Of a DNA stretch of 64,000 nt, positions 16,796 to 27,581 are shown one piece after another. A model generated the notes under the pieces. The model was not told the origin of the DNA. It did no database searches and worked only from the letters and a program-made list of their open reading frames with translations. Position numbers and translations under genes: made by a program. Source of the stretch: Roseburia intestinalis L1-82 (GTDB lineage: Bacteria > Bacillota > Clostridia > Lachnospirales > Lachnospiraceae); contig NZ_LR027880.1 in the NCBI RefSeq assembly GCF_900537995.1, positions 2,116,001 to 2,180,000 on the forward strand, written 5' to 3'. The stretch's first letter is position 1, and the number at the start of each line of letters is the position of its first letter.

Positions 16796-18322
16796 ATGAC
16801 AGGACAGACAATAGGACTGCTTCTCGTCATGATCATTTATCTGATCCTGATGGTTGGCATTGGTGTACTCTATTCCAAAAAGAACAATGATGTTTCTGAT
16901 TTTTATCTGGGTGGCCGTAAACTCGGGCCGATTGTAACTGCAATGAGTGCGGAAGCATCTGACATGAGCAGCTGGCTTTTGATGGGACTGCCCGGTGTTG
17001 CGTATCTTTCCGGTTGTGCTGAGGCCGGCTGGACTGCGATCGGGCTTGCAATCGGTACCTATCTCAACTGGCTGATCGTTGCAAAACGCCTGCGCCGTTA
17101 TACCCACAAAGCAAACAATTCCATCACGCTGCCGGCTTTTTTCGAAAACAGATACCGTGATAAAAGCCATGCACTGATGGCAATTTCTGCAATTATGATC
17201 GTGATTTTCTTTGTGCCGTATACCGCTTCCGGTTTTGCTGCATGTGGTAAATTGTTTTCTACACTGTTTGGTGTTTCCTATCTTCCGGCAATGATTATCA
17301 GCGCGATCGTCATTGTTTTGTACACCACTCTTGGTGGATTCCTTGCCGCAAGCATGACGGATCTGATTCAGAGTATCATCATGACAATTGCACTCTTTAT
17401 CGTTGTAATTTTCGGTATCCACACTGCCGGAGGATTTGATGCCATTATTGCGAACGCAAAATCCATGAACGGATATTTAAGTCTTTTTTCTTCCTATGAC
17501 CCTGCAGCCGGCGCATCCGTTCCATACAAAAGTCTTACCATTGCATCAACACTTGCATGGGGACTCGGATATTTTGGCATGCCGCATATCCTGCTTCGTT
17601 TTATGGGAATCGAGGATGAGAACAAATTAAAAACCTCCAGAAGGATTGCATCCGTATGGGTTGTTATTTCCATGTTTGTTGCCATTTTTATCGGTATTAT
17701 CGGTTCTGCAATGACCAAAGCCGGTGCCCTTGCGTTATTTGAGAATTCGGCTCAGTCTGAGACACTGATTGTCAGAACAGCTGTCCTTTTAAGTAATCAC
17801 GGTGTTTTATCCGTTATCATGGCTGGACTTATTCTTGCCGGAATCCTTGCAAGTACCATGTCAACTTCGGATTCACAGCTTTTGGCTGCATCCTCATGTG
17901 TTTCACAAAACCTGTTCTGTGATTGCATGGGATTAAAGCTTTCCAAAAAATCTTCCATGCTTATGGCAAGACTTACAGTTGTTGTGATCGCCATTATCGG
18001 TGTTTTCCTTGCCAGAAACCCAAACAGTTCTGTATTCCGCATCGTATCTTTCGCCTGGGCAGGATTTGGTGCGACTTTCGGTGCTGTCATGCTGTTTTCA
18101 TTATTCTGGAAACGTACCAATCGAAATGGTGCACTTGCCGGAATGATTGTCGGTGGCGTTATGGTATTTATATGGAAATATCTGATTGCCCCACTTGGAG
18201 GCCTGTTTGGAATTTATGAACTGCTTCCGGCATTTTTATGTTCTGCAGCTGCGATCGTTGTTGTCAGTCTTTTGACTGCACCACCTTCACAGGAGATCGT
18301 TGATGAGTTTGAGAGTGTATAA
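16796..18322 (+). CDS. putP: Sodium/proline symporter
   Basis: A 508-residue transporter of the sodium:solute symporter family with about 13 hydrophobic segments. The N-terminal DFYLGGRKLGPIVTAMSAEA and the following SSWLLMGLPG are the PutP substrate/Na+ site region; GILASTMSTSDSQLLAASS is the conserved helix 8 segment with Na+-binding Ser/Thr. It imports L-proline with Na+, for nitrogen supply or osmoprotection. AAAGGAGAG precedes the ATG by 7 bases. It is one of few plus-strand genes, monocistronic, with promoter and terminator both visible. Confidence 0.92.
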   Translation: MTGQTIGLLLVMIIYLILMVGIGVLYSKKNNDVSDFYLGGRKLGPIVTAMSAEASDMSSWLLMGLPGVAYLSGCAEAGWTAIGLAIGTYLNWLIVAKRLRRYTHKANNSITLPAFFENRYRDKSHALMAISAIMIVIFFVPYTASGFAACGKLFSTLFGVSYLPAMIISAIVIVLYTTLGGFLAASMTDLIQSIIMTIALFIVVIFGIHTAGGFDAIIANAKSMNGYLSLFSSYDPAAGASVPYKSLTIASTLAWGLGYFGMPHILLRFMGIEDENKLKTSRRIASVWVVISMFVAIFIGIIGSAMTKAGALALFENSAQSETLIVRTAVLLSNHGVLSVIMAGLILAGILASTMSTSDSQLLAASSCVSQNLFCDCMGLKLSKKSSMLMARLTVVVIAIIGVFLARNPNSSVFRIVSFAWAGFGATFGAVMLFSLFWKRTNRNGALAGMIVGGVMVFIWKYLIAPLGGLFGIYELLPAFLCSAAAIVVVSLLTAPPSQEIVDEFESV

Positions 18323-18365
18323 CAGATTTTAAAAAAGATTTATTTTATTTCGATCGAATACATCT

Positions 18366-18413
18366 AAAAAACGGGGATTACATACTATAGTAACATGTAA
18401 TCCCTGTTTTTTT
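18366..18413. terminator. Bidirectional terminator between putP and the GH43 gene
   Basis: CGGGGATTACAT (from 18372) pairs with ATGTAATCCCTG (ending about 18405), flanked by A6 on the left and T8 on the right, so it can serve both convergent genes. Confidence 0.85.
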
Positions 18414-18439
18414 CATGATAAAACACTAAGGTTTACGCT

Positions 18440-19966
18440 TTAACCTCTGTTTTTCCCCTGTTTCCAGCATAAATTCATAAACAGGGCCTTACAATCTTCA
18501 GCTTCCTCCGGGTTTACCGCATACATTCCCATCACAACACCGGTAAAACCCCCTGCAACTTCAGAAGATAAGTATTTTGTACGTGTGCTTCCAAGCAGAA
18601 TTTCTTTTCCGTCCAACACTCCATAAAAATGATACTGCGCCGGATCGGATACCACTTTTAAGGTAACCTCTGCATCATCCGGCAGTTCTATTTCTTTTAC
18701 CACCATAATCGCATCCCCGATGCGCAGACGTAAGATCAATGTGCGCTTCTTCTCATCACATAAAACAGCCAGATCATAATGATGTTCCTCGGACAGATAA
18801 AATGTGATACCCGCTTCCGGCGAATTCCCGGAAAGTCCGACGGTAAGTTCTGTGTCAAACTCCGACTGGCGGACGCCTAAAAATGTTGGTGTTTCTGCAT
18901 CATTTAAGGTAAAACGATTGCCCAAAAGTGTCACACTGTTTTTGGCAAACGCATAACATTCCTTGTGGTACTCACGCAGATGGCAAAAACGCTGCGGCTC
19001 ATTTTTTAATGTCTCAAAAGAAACATCATAAAGTCCGTTTATTTCCTGTGCCGTGGCATTTAACGGCATATCCATCACAGATTCCACGGTTCCATTTACA
19101 CCTGCAGTGAACCATCCATCGTTATCCCAGGTAACCGGAACTAAAAATACCTCACGTCCTAAATGATGGAACGGCATCCAGTCGCTCTGGATCCGGAATC
19201 CCAGACATACCATAAAGGTTTCCCCATAAGGTGTGGTGATAAGATCACCATGACCGATCCCCTGTATATGATTTTCATTGCCGCCTAAATTTCGGTTTGT
19301 AAGTACCGGATTTTTGGCATACGCCTCAAATGGTCCGTAAGGATCTTTCGATCTTGCATAAGTCACCATATGTCCGTATTCCGTACCACCTTCTGCAACC
19401 ATCAGATAATACCAATCACCGAAATGATACATGTGCGGGGATTCGATGTATCGTCCGCCGCTGCCCTTCCAGATCGGTCTGCTTTCCGTCAATCGTTTTC
19501 CGGTTACGATATCGATCTCACACTGGAAAATACAGCCTCTTCCATCTGATTCGTCAGTTCCATTGCTGATAAAATAAACTTTATCTCCCTCAAAATATAA
19601 AGATGGATCAATGCCTCCCTGATCCACAAAAACGGGATCCGACCATTCGCTGTAGATATCGTCTGTATAGACATAAAAATTTTTCTGATAGGTATTGTTG
19701 TTGGTAACCATATAGAACCGTCCGTTATGGAAGCGGATCGTCGGTGCGAACACCCCGCCGGAACCGGGAACCTGATATAAATTGACCTGGCTTTTTCTGG
19801 TAAGGCAATGGCCGATCGGTTTCCAGTTTAACAGATCATCGCTTTCAAATAATGGAACCCCCGGAAAATATTCAAACGAACTGCAGGCAAGATAATATTT
19901 GCCGTTTGCACTGCAGATACTTGGATCCGGGTAAAAACCACGGACAACTGGATTTTGTACTCTCAT
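18440..19966 (-). CDS. Glycoside hydrolase family 43 (beta-xylosidase/arabinofuranosidase type)
   Basis: A 508-residue enzyme without signal peptide, so it acts on imported oligosaccharides in the cytosol. The five-bladed GH43 domain occupies about residues 1-300, with the catalytic base Asp in GFYPDPSICS, the pKa-modulating Asp in GGIDPSLYF and the acid Glu in YIESPHMY. A C-terminal beta-sandwich (about 310-500) is typical of xylan-active GH43 proteins. Linkage (beta-xylose versus alpha-arabinose) cannot be decided. Start ATG at 19964-19966 with AGGAG upstream. No transporter is adjacent, so it may serve a distant xylan locus. Confidence 0.88.
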   Translation of the reverse strand: MRVQNPVVRGFYPDPSICSANGKYYLACSSFEYFPGVPLFESDDLLNWKPIGHCLTRKSQVNLYQVPGSGGVFAPTIRFHNGRFYMVTNNNTYQKNFYVYTDDIYSEWSDPVFVDQGGIDPSLYFEGDKVYFISNGTDESDGRGCIFQCEIDIVTGKRLTESRPIWKGSGGRYIESPHMYHFGDWYYLMVAEGGTEYGHMVTYARSKDPYGPFEAYAKNPVLTNRNLGGNENHIQGIGHGDLITTPYGETFMVCLGFRIQSDWMPFHHLGREVFLVPVTWDNDGWFTAGVNGTVESVMDMPLNATAQEINGLYDVSFETLKNEPQRFCHLREYHKECYAFAKNSVTLLGNRFTLNDAETPTFLGVRQSEFDTELTVGLSGNSPEAGITFYLSEEHHYDLAVLCDEKKRTLILRLRIGDAIMVVKEIELPDDAEVTLKVVSDPAQYHFYGVLDGKEILLGSTRTKYLSSEVAGGFTGVVMGMYAVNPEEAEDCKALFMNLCWKQGKNRG

Positions 19967-20035
19967 GTCGCTCTTCTCCTTCTGCAGCATTCCTCAACAG
20001 ACTGTTTGATTCAAATTTCTGTCTGCCGAACTGCA

Positions 20036-20527
20036 TTATTTATGATACGGTTCGCCATTCATAATCCGGTAACTGCGGTAAACCTGTTCTAACAGGATCA
20101 CACGCATGAGCTGATGCGGAAATGTCATTTTCGAAAAACTGAGTTTACAGTCAGCACGTTTTAACAGGTTTTCCGACATTCCCAGTGATCCGCCGATCAG
20201 AAACACGATCTGACTGATTCCGGAAGTCCCAAGATTTTCAATCTTTTTTGATAACTCCACCGAATCAAATTCCCTGCCGTCGATTGCAAGGGCAAATACA
20301 TATGCGCCCTCTTTTGCCTCCTTATCCAGACGCATCAGAATTCGCTCGGCTTCTTTTTCCCTGATCTGATTTTCTACGGTATCACTTGCATTTTCGGGCG
20401 TCTTTTCGTCGGCAACCTCTATAATATCTAATTTACAGTAACGGCTTAAACGTTTGCTGTACTCTGCGATCGCATCCCTGTAAAACTTTTCTTTGATCTT
20501 CCCGACACATAAAATTGTAATTTTCAT
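20036..20527 (-). CDS. rlmH: 23S rRNA (pseudouridine1915-N3)-methyltransferase
   Basis: A 163-residue SPOUT methyltransferase (usual length about 159). It starts MKITILCVGKIKEKFYRDAI and carries the SAM-binding trefoil-knot residues VFLIGGSLGMSE and the C-terminal FPHQLMRVILLEQVYRSYRI. It methylates N3 of pseudouridine 1915 in helix 69 of 23S rRNA within the 70S ribosome. GTGAGG precedes the ATG. Transcribed toward the GH43 gene 69 bp away, possibly together. Confidence 0.95.
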   Translation of the reverse strand: MKITILCVGKIKEKFYRDAIAEYSKRLSRYCKLDIIEVADEKTPENASDTVENQIREKEAERILMRLDKEAKEGAYVFALAIDGREFDSVELSKKIENLGTSGISQIVFLIGGSLGMSENLLKRADCKLSFSKMTFPHQLMRVILLEQVYRSYRIMNGEPYHK

Positions 20528-20608
20528 AGTTCCTCACATTTTAAATAAAAATTATATTGTTTTCGGAATTATGCAGCGAACTGTTAATAGTCATTCTAGC
20601 AAATCCGC

Positions 20609-20637
20609 TTGCATGCATCTACATTATAATTTATACT
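20609..20637 (+). promoter_or_regulatory. Promoter of the 20690 membrane-protein gene
   Basis: TTGCAT (20609-20614) and TATACT (20632-20637) with 17-bp spacing, about 50 bp before the start codon. Confidence 0.5.
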
Positions 20638-20689
20638 AAAATTACTTGAAAAACAATAGATGTTCATACATCTGGAAATGAGGAAAACC

Positions 20690-21214
20690 ATGTCACAGGA
20701 ACCATTTGATTTTAGCAGTACAGCCGAGAGCGATTTCGCACCGTCTCACGCGTATGTATCGAAGAAAACAAAAATAGAAGACGTCACATCTACCGCCTAC
20801 ACATTCACAATCGTAAGCGTTGCCGGTTTTATTCTTCTGATCTTGTTTGGACTGGATCTGCTTCCTTTTCACAGTGCTTCATACACGAAAACACTGATTC
20901 TTATCGTCATGGGAGTTATGTTTGCCATCTTCTTTTTCGTCGGCATAAAATCCTTTATGGAATTAAAAACGCTTTCAAATGCAGCTGATCGTGAAGAAAA
21001 GCAGTTTGAAGAGATCTGCCACTGGTTTTTAGATACCTACACAGCAGAAACAATCAATGCTGATGCCGGCATTTCAGACGATTCTGACGAGCAGAATTAT
21101 TTTCTGCGCTATGAGGTCATGCGCAGTCTGCTCCTTGAAAAATATCCGAAGACAGATGCCTCCCTCTTAGATCACATTATCGAAACGATTTATGATAAAA
21201 TATTTTTGGCTTAA
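20690..21214 (+). CDS. Unrecognised two-helix membrane protein
   Basis: A 174-residue protein I do not recognise. It has a polar N-terminus of about 40 residues, two hydrophobic segments (about 44-65 and 76-97), then a cytosolic acidic C-terminal domain of 75 residues rich in Glu/Asp with conserved-looking HWFLDTY and YFLRYEVMRSLLLEKYP. GAGG lies 6 bases before the ATG at 20690, which favours this start over one ten codons upstream. It is followed on the same strand by xpt after 65 bp. Confidence 0.7.
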   Translation: MSQEPFDFSSTAESDFAPSHAYVSKKTKIEDVTSTAYTFTIVSVAGFILLILFGLDLLPFHSASYTKTLILIVMGVMFAIFFFVGIKSFMELKTLSNAADREEKQFEEICHWFLDTYTAETINADAGISDDSDEQNYFLRYEVMRSLLLEKYPKTDASLLDHIIETIYDKIFLA

Positions 21215-21279
21215 TACTTTTTTCTGTCAGATATATGTGATATAATAGGTAAAATATTTGAATTTATGAGGTGGCTATT

Positions 21280-21861
21280 GTGAAAATACTTGAAGAGAAG
21301 ATTCTTTCGGAAGGAATTGCAGTCAATGAAGATATTTTAAAGGTAGACAGTTTTGTAAACCATCAGGTTGATCCTGTTTTAATGCATCAGATCGGTGAAG
21401 CATTTGCCGCACACTATAAAGATTGTGGAGTAACGAAGGTCGTAACGATCGAGAGTTCCGGTATCGCTCCTGCTCTTATGACAGCGTTAGCGCTGAATGT
21501 TCCAATGATCATTTTAAAGAAACAGCCTTCAAAGGTGTTAAATGATAATCTGTACCAGACAGTAATCACTTCTTTTACCAAAGGGACAAGCTATGAGCTG
21601 ACATTATCCCAGCAGTTTATCAATGAAAATGACCATGTATTGATCGTGGATGATTTTCTTGCAAACGGCGAAGCTGCAACAGGAGCAATCCGCTTGCTGC
21701 GCAAAGCACATGCAACGATCGCCGGAGTCGGTATCCTGATTGAAAAATCATTCCAGCCGGGACGCGGAAAATTAATGGAACAGGGCATTGATGTATACTC
21801 TCTCGCCCGCATCAGTAAACTTGGAAAAGATCTGATCGAATTTATTCCTGAAGAAGAATAA
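21280..21861 (+). CDS. xpt: Xanthine phosphoribosyltransferase
   Basis: A 193-residue enzyme making XMP from xanthine and PRPP. Family signatures are [30 protein letters not shown] and the PRPP loop [13 protein letters not shown], with IEKSFQPGR near the end. The start is probably GTG at 21280 (GTGAAAATACTTGAAG), preceded by GAGGTGG at suitable distance and matching the length of Bacillus Xpt; a GTG three codons upstream is possible. No purine riboswitch is visible in the 65-bp leader. A TATAAT at 21241-21246 may be its -10. Together with the xdh operon this gives the cell both salvage and catabolism of xanthine. Confidence 0.93.
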   Translation: MKILEEKILSEGIAVNEDILKVDSFVNHQVDPVLMHQIGEAFAAHYKDCGVTKVVTIESSGIAPALMTALALNVPMIILKKQPSKVLNDNLYQTVITSFTKGTSYELTLSQQFINENDHVLIVDDFLANGEAATGAIRLLRKAHATIAGVGILIEKSFQPGRGKLMEQGIDVYSLARISKLGKDLIEFIPEEE

Positions 21862-21892
21862 ATATATGCCTTTGGTGTACATTAAAAGCATG

Positions 21893-21928
21893 AAAAAAGT
21901 CAGTCACATGTTTGTGGCTGACTTTTTT
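21893..21928. terminator. Terminator of xpt (bidirectional)
   Basis: AAAAAAGTCAGTCACA and TGTGGCTGACTTTTTT form a stem flanked by A- and T-runs, usable by both convergent genes. Confidence 0.88.
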
Positions 21929-21954
21929 CATGCAATGTTTTCTTAGCTGTTTCC

Positions 21955-23082
21955 TTACGGATGATATCCCAAATTTACACGATAGATATCACTGACTAAA
22001 CCTGTCTTGTTATTTACTGCCATGACAGATAATACATAATCCCCTTCCGGAACAACAATCGGTTCTGTATAAACAGCCGATTCTGTTGTTGGATCTGTAG
22101 AATCCCATGTATAATAAATCGTGCAATCTTTCTGCTGTGTGATTGTTACAGTGGTCTCCTCAGAGAAAACTCCTCCATCTGGTGAGACAGATGGCAGATC
22201 CGGTTTTTTAAACTGAATCTGGTATTCTTCTGTTACGATATCACTGTAGATGCCTTTTTCATTACAACATACAGCATTGATTTCAAAATTTCCAGTATGA
22301 TTTAACGGAATACCTCCCTGTGGATATGGAATCCCATTTTCTTTATCCGGAACAGTGCCATCCGTCGTATAATAAATGTCATTTCCGGCAATTGAGTAGA
22401 TCACGACTGTAATATAATCATCATATTGCCCACTAAGCGGAGATATGATCGGTTCACCAACCTCATAATCATCGAATAATGCAAGTATATTCTCATCCGT
22501 AACATCTTCTTTTAAAGAAAGAATGCTGTCATAATCCCCCATTTCATCATAAATGGAGATCAGATGCTGATAAGCCTCTTTATTCGTTTTGTCAAGTTGA
22601 AGGATTTCCATATATAAAACGAGTGCTGAATCATATTCTTTCTGGCTGGTATAGATCTCTGCCATTGCCTCACGAACTTTGATATCATCCGGCTGCAATG
22701 CCAGTGCCGTCTTATAATATCGCAGTGCATTTTCATAATTACGATCCACCAGCTCTTTTTCTGCCATTTCAATCTGATAATCATAGGAATTTGCATTCTT
22801 ATTATCGATATAAAGTTTTACAGCAATGCCAACAGCCGCACCGGTTATGATAAGACAGCAGCAGACAATAAGTGCCAAATGACTTTTTTTCTTCTTTTTT
22901 GTTTTTTTTGGCTCCGGTTCCTTCTCCTGCGGATTTTTTTCACCTTCTCCGTCTTTTAGAAGTGAACGCAGATAATCATCCTCAAGTACGTTGTAATCCG
23001 AAACTATCTGTGCTTCGTGGCCACAGACAGAACAGTAAAGGCAGCCTTTTTTTAACTCTGCCCCACACTTCGCACATTTCAT
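21955..23082 (-). CDS. Zinc-ribbon, TPR and chitobiase-C-type domain membrane protein
   Basis: A 375-residue protein combining four parts. Residues 1-22 are a zinc ribbon (CAKCGAELKKGCLYCSVCG, two CxxC). Residues about 50-66 are a Lys-rich stretch followed by one membrane helix (67-90). Residues about 100-200 are tetratricopeptide repeats. Residues about 208-375 are two beta-rich modules of the chitobiase/beta-hexosaminidase C-terminal type (IYYTTDGTVPD and IYYTWDSTDPT). The arrangement suggests a cytosolic zinc ribbon and an extracytoplasmic TPR/beta region. It follows fhs by 23 bp. Function unknown; the domain calls are by pattern. Confidence 0.75.
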   Translation of the reverse strand: MKCAKCGAELKKGCLYCSVCGHEAQIVSDYNVLEDDYLRSLLKDGEGEKNPQEKEPEPKKTKKKKKSHLALIVCCCLIITGAAVGIAVKLYIDNKNANSYDYQIEMAEKELVDRNYENALRYYKTALALQPDDIKVREAMAEIYTSQKEYDSALVLYMEILQLDKTNKEAYQHLISIYDEMGDYDSILSLKEDVTDENILALFDDYEVGEPIISPLSGQYDDYITVVIYSIAGNDIYYTTDGTVPDKENGIPYPQGGIPLNHTGNFEINAVCCNEKGIYSDIVTEEYQIQFKKPDLPSVSPDGGVFSEETTVTITQQKDCTIYYTWDSTDPTTESAVYTEPIVVPEGDYVLSVMAVNNKTGLVSDIYRVNLGYHP

Positions 23083-23105
23083 GGGATATCCTCGCTTTCG
23101 ACTTA

Positions 23106-24776
23106 TTAGAATAATCCGGTAATCACACCGTTATCGTCAACATCAATTCCATATGCAGCAGGGTTTTTCGGAAGTCCCGGCATTGTCATGATTGCACCGG
23201 TAATGGCAACAACAAATCCGGCTCCGGCTGAAACATAAACTTCTCTCACATTAATGGTAAATCCACTCGGACGGCCAAGTTTTGTCTGGTCGTCAGACAG
23301 GGAATACTGTGTTTTCGCCATACATACCGGGAAATCTGACATTCCCATGTCTGCGATACGTTTTAATTCCTTTGCTGCGGCAGATGCATATGTCACACCG
23401 TCAGCCCCATAGATTTCTTTTGCAATCGTCTCGATTTTTTCCTCCAGTGACAGATCATCTGCATATAATGGCTTAAAGTGACTCTCTTTTGTTTCTAAAG
23501 TCTTTAATACTTTTTCGGCAAGTTCCACTCCACCTTTTCCACCGTTCTCCCACACTTTCGCAAGTGCAAATTCACAGTCTCTCTCACGGCAGAACTGTTC
23601 GATATAATCGGTTTCTGCCTTGGTATCGGTTACAAATGAATTTAATGTTACAACAACCGGAACACCATATTTCTGCAGGTTTTCAATATGCTTTTCAAGG
23701 TTTACGATACCTTTCTTTAAAGCCTCTAAATTTTCCTCTCCAAGATCGGCTTTTGCAACACCACCATTATATTTTAATGCACGGACAGTTGCAACTAAAA
23801 CAACGGCATCCGGGTGAAGTCCTGCCATACGGGATTTGATATCGAAAAACTTCTCAGCACCTAAGTCGGCGCCAAAACCAGCCTCTGTGATCACATAATC
23901 AGCAAGTTTTAAGGCTGTCTTTGTAGCACGGACACTGTTGCAGCCATGTGCAATATTTGCAAATGGTCCGCCGTGAACGATTGCCGGTGTATGTTCTAAA
24001 GTCTGAATGAGATTTGGTTTCAAAGCATCTTTTAACAATGCAGCCATCGCACCGGTTGCTTTGATATCATCAGCGGTAACAGGCTTTCCATCATAAGTAT
24101 ATGCAACAATGATCTTTCCAAGTCTGCGTTTTAAATCATGCATATCGTCTGCAAGACATAAAACAGCCATGATCTCTGATGCAACAGTAATTACAAAATG
24201 ATCTTCCCTGACCATTCCATCCATTTTTCTGCCAAGTCCAACCACAATATTTCGGAGGACACGGTCATTCATATCCAGACAACGTTTCCAGACAACCTGT
24301 CTTGGATCAATGCCAAGTTCATTTCCCTGCTGGATGTGATTATCAAGTAAAGCGGCAAGTAAATTGTTTGCAGAAGTAATTGCGTGGAAATCTCCGGTAA
24401 AATGAAGGTTCAAATCCTCCATCGGAACAACCTGTGCATAACCGCCTCCTGCAGCGCCGCCTTTAATTCCAAAACACGGTCCAAGGGACGGCTCACGAAG
24501 TGCAATTACTGCTTTTTTCCCAAGCTGTCCAAATGCCTCACCAAGTCCGACACTGATCGTGGTCTTTCCCTCTCCTGCCGGAGTCGGATTGATTGCCGTT
24601 ACAAGGATTAACTTTCCGTCCGGCTCATCTTTTACACGCTCAATCAGTTCATCTGAGAGTTTTGCCTTATATTTACCGTAAAGCTCTAATTCATCCTCTG
24701 CAATGCCAAGTTTTTCCGCAACCTCACGGATGTGCAGCATTTTTGCTTCCTGTGCGATCTCAATGTCTGTTTTCAT
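23106..24776 (-). CDS. fhs: Formate-tetrahydrofolate ligase
   Basis: A 556-residue enzyme (usual length about 556) forming 10-formyl-THF from formate, THF and ATP; it feeds purine synthesis and the methyl branch of the Wood-Ljungdahl pathway. Signatures: the ATP site [17 protein letters not shown], the family motif [20 protein letters not shown] and the later [14 protein letters not shown]. The gene begins 18 bp after spoIIIE/ftsK ends, with AGGAGG upstream, so it is probably co-transcribed with it. Confidence 0.96.
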   Translation of the reverse strand: MKTDIEIAQEAKMLHIREVAEKLGIAEDELELYGKYKAKLSDELIERVKDEPDGKLILVTAINPTPAGEGKTTISVGLGEAFGQLGKKAVIALREPSLGPCFGIKGGAAGGGYAQVVPMEDLNLHFTGDFHAITSANNLLAALLDNHIQQGNELGIDPRQVVWKRCLDMNDRVLRNIVVGLGRKMDGMVREDHFVITVASEIMAVLCLADDMHDLKRRLGKIIVAYTYDGKPVTADDIKATGAMAALLKDALKPNLIQTLEHTPAIVHGGPFANIAHGCNSVRATKTALKLADYVITEAGFGADLGAEKFFDIKSRMAGLHPDAVVLVATVRALKYNGGVAKADLGEENLEALKKGIVNLEKHIENLQKYGVPVVVTLNSFVTDTKAETDYIEQFCRERDCEFALAKVWENGGKGGVELAEKVLKTLETKESHFKPLYADDLSLEEKIETIAKEIYGADGVTYASAAAKELKRIADMGMSDFPVCMAKTQYSLSDDQTKLGRPSGFTINVREVYVSAGAGFVVAITGAIMTMPGLPKNPAAYGIDVDDNGVITGLF

Positions 24777-24794
24777 AATGATCCTCCTCGTGTC

Positions 24795-27530
24795 TTATAA
24801 ATACTCTTCTTCATATTGTTCAAACTGCTCCTGCGTCATTAAAACGCGGCGCGGTTTTGTACCTTCTTCCGGGCCGACAATGCCGGCCTCCTCGAGCTGA
24901 TCCATAATTCTTGCTGCCCGGTTAAATCCAACTTTAAAATAACGCTGCAGCATTCCGATCGAGCCTTTTTCTTTCTCGATCAAAAGCTTTGCGGCATCTG
25001 CAAAATATGCATCCCTTCCATCTCCGGTTCCTGAATTTGAATCAATGCTTACTGTCATATTTTCTGACTCTGCGTTGTTCATATGTTCTTCCACTGCCGC
25101 ATTGTAGGAAACCTGTCCATTTTCTTCTTTGATGTAATTGACAACATCCGATACTTCCTTATCTGAAACAAACGCACCCTGTACACGCACCGGTTTTGGA
25201 ATTCCCTGCGGATAGAAAAGCATATCTCCCTTTCCAAGCAGTTTTTCCGCACCGTTCATATCAAGAATCGTTCGCGAATCAATACCGGATGTTACCGCGA
25301 ATGCAATACGGCTCGGCATATTTGCCTTGATCAGTCCGGTGATGACATTGACGGAAGGACGCTGTGTTGCAATGATCAGATGAATGCCTGCAGCACGCGC
25401 GAGCTGTGCCAGCCGGCATATTGCGCCTTCAACATCATTCGACGCAACCATCATCAAATCCGCTAACTCATCTACGATAATGACGATCTGCGGCATTTTT
25501 TCCGGTTTTGGTTCTCCTTCCACATCCGGAAGGCTGTCGATCTTGGCATTGTATCCCTTTAAGTTACGGACGTGCGCCTCCGCAAACTTATTATAACGGT
25601 CAGTCATCTCTGCCACAGCCCAGTTCAGCGCACCTGCCGCTTTTTTCGGATCTGTGACAACCGGGATCAGAAGATGTGGAATACCATTATAAACGCTTAA
25701 CTCCACAACTTTCGGGTCAACCATGAGCAGTTTGACATCCTTTGGGTCTGCCTTATACAAAATACTCATAATAATCGTATTGATGCAGACGGATTTACCG
25801 GACCCCGTCGCACCGGCAATCAGAAGATGCGGCATCTTTTCGATATCAGCCACAGATACTTTACCGCCGATATCTTTTCCGACACAAAAAGAGATCTTTG
25901 AAGGATGGTTCTGAAACTCCTCTGATTCCACCAGTTCACGGAACGATACCATGACATTTTCTTTGTTCGGCACTTCGATGCCGATTGCTGCTTTTCCAGG
26001 AATCGGAGCTTCGATACGGATATCCGCTGCAGCGAGGTTTAACTTGATATCGTCTGCCAAATTGACGATTTTACTTACCTTTACACCCATTTCCGGCTGC
26101 AGTTCATATCTGGTTACTGCCGGTCCACAGCTGATATTCGTGATTGTGACATTGACACCAAAATTTTTTAATGTCTGCTGCAGTTTCATGGCAGTTTCCT
26201 GCAACTGTTTTCTGGTATCTCCCTGCTTGTTTTCTGCCTGTTTTAACAGCGTAACCGGCGGGAAGACATATTCTTTCTCCGGCGGTACGATTTCAACATC
26301 CATCTTTTCCGGAATGTTATCCATATCTTTCGTCTGTACTACTGTTTCATGCTGCACCGGCAGCACATCTTCAGCAGTTTCTTCCGGCAGCGGCTCAGAT
26401 TCTAAATCTGCCCCAAATAACGGTATAGTATCCGTTTCTTCCTCATATGGAATCTCCTCTGCCCCCTGCTCCATTCCAAATGCCATCGCCGGATCAGGGC
26501 GTCCAGGTATAGCAAACGGTGCTTCCTCTGCAACTGTCCGTGAAGCTTTCGGTTCTTCCATCTGTATTGGGAACGATACCTGCTCCTCCTCTGCCGCAAA
26601 CAACTCTGTTTTTGCTGTCAGCGCCTGTCCCATTGCATCTAATGCCTCATCTGAAAATGCAGATGGTGTTGTATTTGATATCGTACTTCCTGCAGTCAGT
26701 GTGACATGTTTTTCCTCTTTGATCTCCGGCAAATCGATCATATCTTCCGGCAGAATCTCACTGATATCCTGGGAACGTTTCTGCGGCGTATCCGGAATCA
26801 GCTTTGTATCAATGGCAACGCCCTCAACCTTTCTGTCCATTCTGCGCTGCTGTTCCCGCTGCTCACGCTCTTCTCTTCGCATTTCAACACGTTCTCTGTG
26901 ACGTTCATTGCTGATTTTGGCAGACTCATACACCCTGCGCCCACCTTTTTGCATGCCACGAAATGCAGATCGCTCCGTGATGAGTACAAGCGAGATAATG
27001 AGTACGATCACATCGATCACATATGCCCCGATCACTCCAAATCCGGAGCATAACATATGGGAAAGTCCGCCTCCGATCAGCCCGCCTCCACTTTTTGCAT
27101 CAAAACTGTACCGATAAGCATCCATTGCACTTTTTGCATCAGTTCCATCGGAAATGAGTTCAAAAAACATACATAAAAATGCCACAAACAAAATGACCGC
27201 CACTAATTTTACGGCTGCCACCCGGTTTCCCTGGTTCGAAACGGCAAAAAAAGTCCCCACCAGTAATACGATTGGAAATATATATGAAATAATTCCAAAT
27301 AAACCAAAAAAGAAGCGGCTGACTGTACCGCCGATCGTACCGCCAAATCCAAAGTTACTGATAAACAGCAAAAGTGAAACAGCAACCACGATCCATAAAA
27401 TCACCTCACGCGTAAATTCAGCTTCACGCTCCTGCTGTTTTTTTGTATTTCTCTTATGTCCAGAATTTGTTTTCCTGCCGGATGATGATTTTTTTCCGGT
27501 AGCAGAACGCTTCCTATTCCCTGTTGCCAA
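24795..27530 (-). CDS. ftsK: DNA translocase FtsK/SpoIIIE
   Basis: A 911-residue protein. The N-terminus is basic (residues 1-32), followed by four to five membrane helices (about 44-190), an acidic variable linker (about 220-430), and the RecA-like motor with Walker [17 protein letters not shown] and Walker [14 protein letters not shown]. The C-terminal gamma winged helix ([20 protein letters not shown]) recognises chromosome-orienting sequences. It pumps DNA through the division or sporulation septum. Upstream neighbours uppP and tepA repeat the tepA-spoIIIE association of Bacillus, which favours the SpoIIIE role, though family members often do both. Confidence 0.94.
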   Translation of the reverse strand: MATGNRKRSATGKKSSSGRKTNSGHKRNTKKQQEREAEFTREVILWIVVAVSLLLFISNFGFGGTIGGTVSRFFFGLFGIISYIFPIVLLVGTFFAVSNQGNRVAAVKLVAVILFVAFLCMFFELISDGTDAKSAMDAYRYSFDAKSGGGLIGGGLSHMLCSGFGVIGAYVIDVIVLIISLVLITERSAFRGMQKGGRRVYESAKISNERHRERVEMRREEREQREQQRRMDRKVEGVAIDTKLIPDTPQKRSQDISEILPEDMIDLPEIKEEKHVTLTAGSTISNTTPSAFSDEALDAMGQALTAKTELFAAEEEQVSFPIQMEEPKASRTVAEEAPFAIPGRPDPAMAFGMEQGAEEIPYEEETDTIPLFGADLESEPLPEETAEDVLPVQHETVVQTKDMDNIPEKMDVEIVPPEKEYVFPPVTLLKQAENKQGDTRKQLQETAMKLQQTLKNFGVNVTITNISCGPAVTRYELQPEMGVKVSKIVNLADDIKLNLAAADIRIEAPIPGKAAIGIEVPNKENVMVSFRELVESEEFQNHPSKISFCVGKDIGGKVSVADIEKMPHLLIAGATGSGKSVCINTIIMSILYKADPKDVKLLMVDPKVVELSVYNGIPHLLIPVVTDPKKAAGALNWAVAEMTDRYNKFAEAHVRNLKGYNAKIDSLPDVEGEPKPEKMPQIVIIVDELADLMMVASNDVEGAICRLAQLARAAGIHLIIATQRPSVNVITGLIKANMPSRIAFAVTSGIDSRTILDMNGAEKLLGKGDMLFYPQGIPKPVRVQGAFVSDKEVSDVVNYIKEENGQVSYNAAVEEHMNNAESENMTVSIDSNSGTGDGRDAYFADAAKLLIEKEKGSIGMLQRYFKVGFNRAARIMDQLEEAGIVGPEEGTKPRRVLMTQEQFEQYEEEYL

Positions 27531-27581
27531 AATATTACCTCCAACTCAATTTCTGTAAATGCACAGATATATTGCATTTAT

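Noticed and set aside
16766..17422. 218-codon minus-strand ORF
   Set aside because: Antisense to putP; Cys/His/Asn-rich nonsense composition; no family match.
21215..21279. Purine riboswitch before xpt
   Set aside because: The leader is about 65 bp, too short for aptamer plus platform, and lacks the conserved core.
25951..26901. 316-codon plus-strand ORF
   Set aside because: Lies wholly antisense to ftsK/spoIIIE; Ser/Thr-rich low-complexity translation typical of a shadow of the acidic linker; no ribosome site.
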